Origin: Phycisphaeraceae bacterium
GTDB taxonomy: Bacteria > Planctomycetota > Phycisphaerae > Phycisphaerales > Phycisphaeraceae
NCBI GenBank assembly: GCA_020849625.1
Contig: JADLFV010000061.1
Coordinates: forward strand, 1-34,172
DNA length: 34,172 bases
Direction: 5' to 3'
The notes under the pieces were generated by a model. The model saw only the letters and a list, made by a program, of their open reading frames with translations, made no database searches and had not been told where the DNA came from. This document shows, in pieces, positions 24,896-30,406 of this stretch; position 1 is the stretch's first letter; every line of letters starts with the position of its first letter. The translations under genes were made by a program, and so were the position numbers.

Positions 24896-25186
24896 TCAGT
24901 CGTCGGTGCACAAGGTCTGCTTCATCAGGCGGCCGACCTTGAACTTGACGGTGCGTTTGGGCGGAACTTCGACCGGTTCAAGTGTTTTAGGATTCTGAGC
25001 CATGCGGGCGCGGCGTTGCTTGACCTCGAAGACGCCGAAGTCACGGAACTCCAGACGGTTACCTTTGCCCAGCTCGACGATGATGCTGTCGAGAAAGCTC
25101 TGCACGATACTCTTGACGATGACGCGCTTCTGGTCAGAGGTTTCAGAGATCTGGTCAATCAGTTCCTTCTTGGTCACAGTGGCCAT
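24896..25186 (-). CDS. HU/IHF-family DNA-binding protein
   Basis: A 96-residue nucleoid protein that bends DNA. It has the HU/IHF pattern: KKELIDQISETSDQKRVIVKSIVQSFLDSI as the dimer helices, then the beta-arm region LEFRDFGVFEVKQRRARMAQNPKTLEPVEVPPKRTVKFKVG. The Pro in AQNPKT, which intercalates DNA, is present. Slightly longer than typical 90-residue HU; assignment between HU and IHF is not possible from this alone. It is first in a minus-strand unit followed by bioF-like and tatA genes. Divergent from def. Confidence 0.93.
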   Translation of the reverse strand: MATVTKKELIDQISETSDQKRVIVKSIVQSFLDSIIVELGKGNRLEFRDFGVFEVKQRRARMAQNPKTLEPVEVPPKRTVKFKVGRLMKQTLCTDD

Positions 25187-25416
25187 CTGTCAAACCCTTG
25201 GTTGAGGGGGCGTTAAGCGATTTTCACGATTCGGAAGCCGCGGCAGAAAACGCCGGACGGGTGTCTCGCGTCGGTATCCAAGCATGCCGGGCGTCCCCGA
25301 CGCGATCCACGGACATTATGCGGACCCGCGGCGGGGCGGTCAAGTCCCAAACCCCGCTCTGTGCAAAATTTAGCGTTCATCTTGTCCTGCCCGCCCCTCC
25401 GCTTTAACATCCGCAT

Positions 25417-25953
25417 ATGGCCACAGCCGCCCCCCAGCCTGCGCAGCTTCGCATTGTCCACTACCCGGACCCCGCCCTGCGCCTCAAATGCAAGCCTGTG
25501 GGGGCCATTGACGACCGTATTCGGGCCATTGCCGCCCGCATGATCGAGTTGATGCACGAGGCTGACGGCGTGGGCCTGGCCGCCCCCCAGGTGGCCCTGG
25601 ACTTGCGGATGTTCGTCGCACACCCCGACCGCCAGGATCCCGACGGGGCACGGGTTTTCATCAACCCCGTCCTGAGCAACCCCTCATCCAGTACCGGCGA
25701 GCACGAGGAGGGCTGTTTGTCCATTCCGGGGGTCTTCGGCCAGATCACCCGCCCCCTGGCCATCACCGTCCAGGCTCTCGACCTCGACGGCAAGCCCTTC
25801 ACCCTTACCAGCGACCAGCTTCCCGCCCGCGTCTGGCAGCACGAAACCGATCACCTCGACGGCGTGCTCATCATCGACCGCATGACCCCGATGGACCGCC
25901 AGGTCAACAAGGTGGCGTTGAAGGAGATGGAAAGGGCAGGCAGTAGGGAGTAG
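25417..25953 (+). CDS. def: Peptide deformylase
   Basis: Removes the N-formyl group from nascent proteins. The 178-residue metalloenzyme has all three motifs: GVGLAAPQV (51-59), EEGCLSIPG with metal ligand Cys100, and QHETDHLDG with His142, catalytic Glu143 and His146. The last five residues (AGSRE) and the TAG stop are encoded by the start of a heptamer-word array, so the natural C-terminus was probably replaced. It is followed by fmt in the same direction, the classical def-fmt pair, 112 bp apart. No ribosome site is evident at ATG 25417. Confidence 0.95.
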   Translation: MATAAPQPAQLRIVHYPDPALRLKCKPVGAIDDRIRAIAARMIELMHEADGVGLAAPQVALDLRMFVAHPDRQDPDGARVFINPVLSNPSSSTGEHEEGCLSIPGVFGQITRPLAITVQALDLDGKPFTLTSDQLPARVWQHETDHLDGVLIIDRMTPMDRQVNKVALKEMERAGSRE

Positions 25954-26065
25954 GCAGTAGGCAGTAGGGGGAGAAACTGCCGCAACGATCTACGCTCTAC
26001 GCCAACTTCCTGTCTTTTTCCGATACCCTACTCCCTACTGCCTACTCCCTACTGCCTATTCCCCC
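25934..26065. repeat. Inverted pair of GGCAGTA heptamer arrays between def and fmt
   Basis: Left array GGCAGTA, GGGAGTA, GGCAGTA, GGCAGTA (25939-25966) overlaps the end of def and supplies its stop. Right array TACTCCC, TACTGCC, TACTCCC, TACTGCC, TATTCCC (26029-26063) ends two bases before the fmt ATG. Both keep 7-base register and are inverted copies. The loop contains CTACGCTCTACGCC (25990-26003), the word seen inside the bioF-like gene. Confidence 0.9.
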
Positions 26066-26998
26066 ATGCATCTGCTCCTGCTCGGCTCCGGTGACTTCGG
26101 CCTCCCCACTTTCGAGGCATTGCGCGCACAGCACCAGATCGCGGGCGTGGTCACTCAGCCGGATCGGCCGGCCGGTCGCAAGCGCATCGACACGCCCACG
26201 CCGGTGGCAGCCTGGGCGGCTGAGCATGAACTGACCGTACACAAGACGGACAACGTCAACAGCGACCAGTTCGTGCGGATGGTGCGGCAACTGGGCGCGG
26301 ATGCTTCGGTGGTCATCGCGTTCGGGCAGAAGCTTTCGCCGCAGTTGATCGATTCACTCGGCAATCTGGCGGTGAACCTGCACGCCTCGCTGCTGCCGCG
26401 CTACCGGGGGGCAGCCCCCATCAACTGGGCCATGATCCGCGGCGAAAAAAACACCGGCGTCAGCGTCATCGGCCTGGCCCAGAAGATGGACGCCGGCGAG
26501 GTTTACGCTACCGCCTCGTTGGCCATTGATCCGCACGAAACCGCCGGCGAACTGCACGATCGCCTGGCACTACTCGGGCCGGCCGCCGTGCAGCGGGTAC
26601 TCGATGACCTGCAACGCGGCACGCTTCAGCCGCAGGTGCAGGATCACAACCTCGCCACGCCGGCGCCCAAGCTCAAGAAATCCGACGGCACCGTGGACTT
26701 CAATCAGCCCGCTGAGGCGGTGCGCTGTCGCATCCACGGCCTGACACCCTGGCCCGGCTGCCGCGTACAGTGGGGCGATCAGGTGCTGGCATTGCACCGC
26801 GCGCAGGATGAGCCGAACGTAACGCACGGGTTCGAACCCGGCACGATCATGGGTGGTCTGCGCGTGGCCTGCGCTTCAGGCTGCGTGCGTTTGCTTGAGG
26901 TGCAACCGCCCGGCAAAGCACTGATGAGCGCCGCCGCCTTCGCCCGCGGCCATGCGATTCAATCCGGCCAACGCCTATCGTCGATTGCCGAGCCTTGA
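26066..26998 (+). CDS. fmt: Methionyl-tRNA formyltransferase
   Basis: Formylates the initiator Met-tRNA using 10-formyl-THF. The 310-residue product has the catalytic Asn104-X-His106 in VNLHASLLPRYRGAAPINWA and Asp near 142 in KMDAGEVY, the N-terminal LLGSGDFGLPTFEAL, and a C-terminal OB-like domain. Length is typical. It forms a functional pair with def. The start codon lies directly behind the right heptamer array, so its ribosome site must lie in CCTATTCCCCC, which is not SD-like; translation may depend on the array or on leaderless-type initiation. The stop is followed by the first CGCAGAG palindromic element. Confidence 0.95.
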   Translation: MHLLLLGSGDFGLPTFEALRAQHQIAGVVTQPDRPAGRKRIDTPTPVAAWAAEHELTVHKTDNVNSDQFVRMVRQLGADASVVIAFGQKLSPQLIDSLGNLAVNLHASLLPRYRGAAPINWAMIRGEKNTGVSVIGLAQKMDAGEVYATASLAIDPHETAGELHDRLALLGPAAVQRVLDDLQRGTLQPQVQDHNLATPAPKLKKSDGTVDFNQPAEAVRCRIHGLTPWPGCRVQWGDQVLALHRAQDEPNVTHGFEPGTIMGGLRVACASGCVRLLEVQPPGKALMSAAAFARGHAIQSGQRLSSIAEP

Positions 26999-27011
26999 AG
27001 CAATTCGTTTT

Positions 27012-27180
27012 GAACCGCAGAGACGCAGAGGACGCAGAGGAAGACAGAATACTCATTGAAGAAGGAAACCAGGACCTAGGAAACCATGAATAAGATCGTG
27101 TGAATTGTTTTGTATTCCTGTCTTCCCGGTTTCCTTCTTTTATCATGCCTTCCTCTGCGTCCTCTGCGTCTCTGCGGTTC
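27012..27180. repeat. CGCAGAG inverted-repeat element, copy 1 (fmt/accA gap)
   Basis: A 32-bp arm starting GAACCGCAGAGACGCAGAGG (27012-27043) has its perfect inverted copy at 27149-27180. Inside it a second pair, AAGAAGGAAACC (27059-27070) and GGTTTCCTTCTT (27129-27140), continues the pairing. The word CGCAGAG recurs at 8-9 base spacing. Nothing in it looks coding. Confidence 0.9.
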
Positions 27181-27222
27181 CATGTTTTCGTTGGATCCCT
27201 TGCGGAAGCGAGATGGGCGCAT

Positions 27223-27305
27223 AAAAAAACCCGCAACGCGTAGCCCCTTTATTTCAGTTTGCCGGCTTGCGGCTTACTGTGGGTGTTGGGCAGGGTTGCG
27301 GGCCT
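27223..27305 (-). ncRNA. Candidate small RNA of about 80 nt with own promoter and terminator
   Basis: On the minus strand a promoter-like pair precedes an RNA that folds on itself. From the predicted start near 27305, CCCGCAAC (27295-27302) pairs with GTTGCGGG (27230-27237); inside it GTAAGCC (27271-27277) pairs with GGGCTAC (27240-27246) with one bulge; the RNA then ends in a T7 run (27223-27229). The outer stem directly before the T-run makes a terminator. It is distinct from accA, whose stop is about 100 bp upstream, although it could instead serve as a long-loop terminator for accA. It matches no RNA family I know; it lacks the SRP GGAAG-type core and is too short for 6S or tmRNA. Confidence 0.5.
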
Positions 27306-27311
27306 GATATC

Positions 27312-27340
27312 ATTATCGAAAGAATGATAGCGCCAGACAA
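27312..27340 (-). promoter_or_regulatory. Sigma-70-like promoter for the candidate small RNA
   Basis: On the minus strand TTGTCT (27335-27340), a 17-base spacer, and GATAAT (27312-27317). Each hexamer differs from consensus by one or two bases and the spacing is ideal. An ATCATT/AATGAT dyad overlaps the -10 region (27309-27329). Confidence 0.55.
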
Positions 27341-27406
27341 ACTTTTTCTTCGATTTGTGTAATTTTCCCCCCGGTTGAATGGCGCACGCGCGATTATCGG
27401 CATGTG

Positions 27407-28438
27407 TCAGTCAGCCAATTCCTTGATTTTTCCGATGTTACGCAGGCGATCGTAGCGGTTGCGCAGCAGGTTCTCGATCTTGTAGCGCTTCAAGTCGCGC
27501 AGGGTCTTGGTCAGGTATTTCCCCAGGTTGTCTGCAGCAATTTGCGGATTGCGATGGGCCCCGCCCAGCGGTTCCTCGATCACCTCGTCGATGGTGCCCG
27601 CCTTCAGGTTATCCGCGGCCGTCAGTTTCAGTGCTTCAGCCGCCTGGGCGTTGGTCTCCGGGTTGGCGGTCTTCCACAGGATGGCGGCACAGCCTTCGGG
27701 GCTGATCACGCTGTACCAGGCGTACTGCATCATGGCCACGCGGTCCGCCACGCCTAGGCCCAGGGCGCCGCCGCTGCCACCTTCGCCGATCACCACCGCC
27801 ACGATGGGCGTCTTGAGCCGGCTCATCTCCAGTTGATTGACGGCAATCGCTTCCGCCTGCCCGCGTTGCTCAGCGCCCACGCCCGGGTAGGCGCCGGCCG
27901 TATCGATCAGCGTGACCACCGGCAAACCGAACTTCTCGGCCATTTTCATGCAGCGCAGGGCTTTGCGGTAGCCCTCGGGATGGGGCATGCCGAAGTTGCA
28001 CGCCACGCGCTCCTTGGTGTCCTTGCCCTTGTGGGTGCCGACGATCAGGCACTTGTGCGGGCCGATGCGACCGAAGCCCGCCATCACCGCCTTGTCATCG
28101 CCGAAGCGGCGGTCGCCGTGCAGCTCGGCGAAGTCTTTGACCACCAGGCGCAAGTAGTCGGTCACCTGTGGCCGGCGGGCGCTGCGGGCGACCTTGACGG
28201 TGTTCCAGGCCCCGAGGTTGTTGTAGATTTTCTTGAGCATGGCCGTGTGCGACTGGCGCAGCTTGCGCACCTCGGCCGCCAGGTCGACCTGCTTGTTCAA
28301 TCCTGCCTCACTTCCGGGGGCACTTCCGGGGGCGGGGGCGGCAGTTTCCAACTCGGTGATCTGCTGCTCCAAGGCCGCCAGCGGTCGCTCGAAGTCCAGG
28401 TCCAGGGCTGCGTTGTAGGTGCTGTTCAACGTGCTCAT
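27407..28438 (-). CDS. accA: Acetyl-CoA carboxylase carboxyltransferase subunit alpha
   Basis: The alpha subunit of the biotin-dependent carboxyltransferase that makes malonyl-CoA for fatty acid synthesis. The 343-residue product has the family segments LDFERPLAALEQQITELE, ARSARRPQVTDYLRLVVKDFAELHGDRRFGDDKAVMAG, GMPHPEGYRKALRCMKMAEKFGLPVVTLIDTAGAYPGVGAEQRGQAEAIA and IGEGGSGGALGLGVADRVAMMQ. Length is slightly longer than the E. coli type. Residues about 35-43 (PGSAPGSEA) are encoded by two back-to-back ACTTCCGGGGGC copies (28310-28333), a likely inserted stretch in the N-terminal linker. I chose ATG 28438; upstream frame to 28498 consists of a 19-bp tandem repeat. accD is not in the window. 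Confidence 0.95.
   Translation of the reverse strand: MSTLNSTYNAALDLDFERPLAALEQQITELETAAPAPGSAPGSEAGLNKQVDLAAEVRKLRQSHTAMLKKIYNNLGAWNTVKVARSARRPQVTDYLRLVVKDFAELHGDRRFGDDKAVMAGFGRIGPHKCLIVGTHKGKDTKERVACNFGMPHPEGYRKALRCMKMAEKFGLPVVTLIDTAGAYPGVGAEQRGQAEAIAVNQLEMSRLKTPIVAVVIGEGGSGGALGLGVADRVAMMQYAWYSVISPEGCAAILWKTANPETNAQAAEALKLTAADNLKAGTIDEVIEEPLGGAHRNPQIAADNLGKYLTKTLRDLKRYKIENLLRNRYDRLRNIGKIKELAD
28310..28333 (+). repeat. Tandem ACTTCCGGGGGC motif inside accA
   Basis: Two exact adjacent copies of the 12-mer ACTTCCGGGGGC (28310-28321, 28322-28333), giving a glycine/serine/proline linker in AccA. Single exact copies occur at 5173-5184, 6381-6392, 13460-13471 and 15991-16002, all on the plus strand; a near-exact tandem is at 6743-6766. 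Confidence 0.8.
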
Positions 28439-28456
28439 GAGCGAGGGTCTTTCGAG

Positions 28457-28494
28457 GGTTGCGGGAACTTCCGGGGGTTGCGGGAACTTCCGGG
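28457..28494. repeat. 19-bp tandem duplication upstream of accA
   Basis: The unit GGTTGCGGGAACTTCCGGG occurs twice head-to-tail (28457-28475, 28476-28494), 19 bp before the accA ATG on its upstream side. It contains the ACTTCCGGG motif and lies between the divergent accA and tyrA genes, in the promoter or leader of accA. Confidence 0.85.
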
Positions 28495-28527
28495 TCAAAA
28501 CAGATATTCTAACGCACGAGCGCCACG

Positions 28528-29394
28528 ATGGATAACACCCTGAACAACGTGCGGCAGATGGCGATTGTAGGCACGGGCCTGCTGGGGGCCAGTGTGGGTC
28601 TGGGGCTCAAAGCCGCAGGATTCACCGGCCGCATCATCGGACTGGGCCGGCGCATCGAGACCGTGCGGCAGGCTGCGGATCGCGGAGCGGTGGATGAGGC
28701 GTGCGAGGATTTTTCCGTGCTGCGCGATTGCCAGCTCGTGCTGGTGGCCGTGCCGTTGGGGGCTTTTGCGGGCATCTTCGAGAAGATCGCGCCGCACGAT
28801 CACGAGGCGTTGGTCATCACCGACGTCGGCTCCACCAAGACGCAGGTGGTGGCGTTAGCCGGGCAACTGCTGCCTCACCCAGCCCGATTCGTCGGCTCAC
28901 ACCCCATGGCCGGCAGCGAGCAGCGCGGGCCCGAAGCAGCCGAGGCACAACTCTGTCGCGGCAAGCCCTGCATTCTCACGCCGCAGTCGGACACCGACCC
29001 GGCCGCCCTGCGCCTGGTCGATGCACTGTGGCGGACGCTGGGCATGAAGATGCTGAGCATGAGCCCGCAGGAACACGACCGCGCCACCGCGGCCGTCAGT
29101 CACCTGCCGCACGCCGCGTCGGTGCTGCTGATTCACACAGCCGCAAAACTCGGGGGCTTCGACGTCGCCTCCACCGGCTTCCGCGACACCACCCGCCTGG
29201 CCAGCAGCAACCCTCCCATGCGGGCTGACATCATGCTGACCAATCGCGACTGTCTGCTGCAGGCCCTGGAGGCGTATGAGAACAACATCGGCGAGTTGAA
29301 ACACCTGCTGCGGGCAGGCGACCAGGAAAAACTGATCGCCTGGCTGACCGAAGCCCAGCGGGTGCGCGATCAGTGGAACCAAAGAAGGGATTAA
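28528..29394 (+). CDS. tyrA: Prephenate/arogenate dehydrogenase
   Basis: Oxidative decarboxylation of prephenate (or arogenate) in tyrosine synthesis. The 288-residue NAD(P)-dependent enzyme has the Rossmann motif VGTGLLGASVGLGLKAAGF, VITDVGSTKTQVV, the catalytic GSHPMAGSEQRGPEAA segment with His, and SHLPHAASVLLI. It lacks a chorismate mutase or ACT domain, the simple monofunctional form. Its TAA stop at 29392-29394 touches the second CGCAGAG element. It is followed by proC and a UbiD-like gene in the same direction, an amino-acid-biosynthesis neighbourhood, with palindromic elements in each gap. Confidence 0.93.
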   Translation: MDNTLNNVRQMAIVGTGLLGASVGLGLKAAGFTGRIIGLGRRIETVRQAADRGAVDEACEDFSVLRDCQLVLVAVPLGAFAGIFEKIAPHDHEALVITDVGSTKTQVVALAGQLLPHPARFVGSHPMAGSEQRGPEAAEAQLCRGKPCILTPQSDTDPAALRLVDALWRTLGMKMLSMSPQEHDRATAAVSHLPHAASVLLIHTAAKLGGFDVASTGFRDTTRLASSNPPMRADIMLTNRDCLLQALEAYENNIGELKHLLRAGDQEKLIAWLTEAQRVRDQWNQRRD

Positions 29395-29477
29395 CCGCAG
29401 AGACGCAGAGGACGCAGAGAAGATCAAATCAAATTGGTATGTTGCCTTCCTCTGTGTTCTCTGCGTCTCTGCGGTTC
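29393..29477. repeat. CGCAGAG inverted-repeat element, copy 2 (tyrA/proC gap)
   Basis: An arm beginning AACCGCAGAGACGCAGAGG (29393-29422) and its inverted partner (29447-29477, ending CTCTGCGTCTCTGCGGTTC) surround a short AT-rich loop. The left arm overlaps the last bases of the tyrA stop codon. The element ends 20 bp before the proC ATG and the right arm differs by three or four substitutions. Confidence 0.9.
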
Positions 29478-29496
29478 AAACAGAACGAGTAACAGC

Positions 29497-30315
29497 ATGA
29501 TGCACACACTGGGATTCATCGGGGCCGGCAACATGGCCGAGGCGATTGCGCGGGGGGCGATCGACAAGGGGGTGCTGCCCCCGGAAGGGATGATCGCGTC
29601 CGATCCGTCCGCAGCTCGCCGCGAGTTGTTCAAGTCGCTGGGCGTGACGGTGACGCAGGACAACGCCGAGGTCGTGAGGCTCAGTCAGCAGATCATGCTG
29701 GCGGTCAAGCCGCAGATGTTCAGTGCCGTGGCCGGGCTGCTGGCCGAGCAATTGCGCGATGAGCAGATCGTAATCTCCATCATGGCGGGCATGAGCACGC
29801 AGGCCATCACCATGAAACTCTCAAGCCTCAATCCTCAAGCCTCACCGCCTCGCCTCATTCGCGTGATGCCCAACACGCCGATGATGGTCAGTCGCGGCAT
29901 GGCGGGCGTGTGCGTGGGCGAGAATGCCGTGGCCGGCGACGAAACGTTGACCATGAAGCTGTTCGGCTCGGCGGGCAAAGCGGTGCTGGTGCCCGAGTCA
30001 GCCATGGACGCGATCACCGCCGTCAGCGGATCAGGGCCTGCGTATCTCTACTATCTTGCTGAAGCCATGCAGGAAGCGGCCGCGAAACTGGGCTTGGCCG
30101 ATCAGGCCGCCCTGCTGGTCAATCAAACCCTGCTGGGCGCCGCCGAGATGCTGGTGCGCAGCCACGACCCGGCCGGCGAACTTCGCCGCAAGGTCACCAG
30201 CCCCGGTGGGACCACGGAGGCAGCGCTAAAGTTGATGGAGCAGCGCCAGGTGAAGGCCGCCGTGGTGGACGCCATCGCGGCTGCGGAACAACGCGGTAAA
30301 GAATTAGGAAGCTGA
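29497..30315 (+). CDS. proC: Pyrroline-5-carboxylate reductase
   Basis: Last step of proline synthesis, reducing pyrroline-5-carboxylate with NAD(P)H. The 272-residue product has LGFIGAGNMAEAIARGAI, VKPQMFSAV, RVMPNTPMMVSRGM, the substrate loop SGSGPAYLYYLAEAMQEAA and SPGGTTEAALKLME. Length is normal. Residues about 109-118 (SSLNPQASPP) are encoded by TCAAGCC heptamers (29821-29841) identical in word and order to the array next to ompA. The insert sits just before the strand of RVMPNTP, in a loop. I chose ATG 29497 because the frame upstream is inside a palindromic element. Confidence 0.94.
   Translation: MMHTLGFIGAGNMAEAIARGAIDKGVLPPEGMIASDPSAARRELFKSLGVTVTQDNAEVVRLSQQIMLAVKPQMFSAVAGLLAEQLRDEQIVISIMAGMSTQAITMKLSSLNPQASPPRLIRVMPNTPMMVSRGMAGVCVGENAVAGDETLTMKLFGSAGKAVLVPESAMDAITAVSGSGPAYLYYLAEAMQEAAAKLGLADQAALLVNQTLLGAAEMLVRSHDPAGELRRKVTSPGGTTEAALKLMEQRQVKAAVVDAIAAAEQRGKELGS
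29821..29848. repeat. TCAAGCC heptamer array inside proC
   Basis: TCAAGCC, TCAATCC, TCAAGCC and TCACCGC lie in 7-base register inside the proC frame. The word order matches the array at 4254-4274 (TCAAGCC, TCATCCC, TCAAGCC, TCA). A gene-internal copy of an otherwise intergenic word. Confidence 0.83.
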
Positions 30316-30400
30316 ACCGCAGAGACGCAGAGGGCGCAGAGAAGACAAGCAGAATTCTGGTTCTTTGCATTCCTCTGTGTACTCTGCGTCTCTGCGGTTC
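30314..30400. repeat. CGCAGAG inverted-repeat element, copy 3 (proC/ubiD gap)
   Basis: Left arm GAACCGCAGAGACGCAGAGG (30314-30333) and onward pairs with the right arm (30370-30400) ending CTCTGCGTCTCTGCGGTTC. It overlaps the last two bases of the proC TGA and ends six bases before the UbiD-like ATG. It fills essentially the entire gap. Confidence 0.9.
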
Positions 30401-30406
30401 AAAATC

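Noticed and set aside
27223-27305. SRP RNA, 6S RNA or tmRNA
   Set aside because: The conserved SRP core and tmRNA tRNA-like ends are absent, and the length is too short for 6S.
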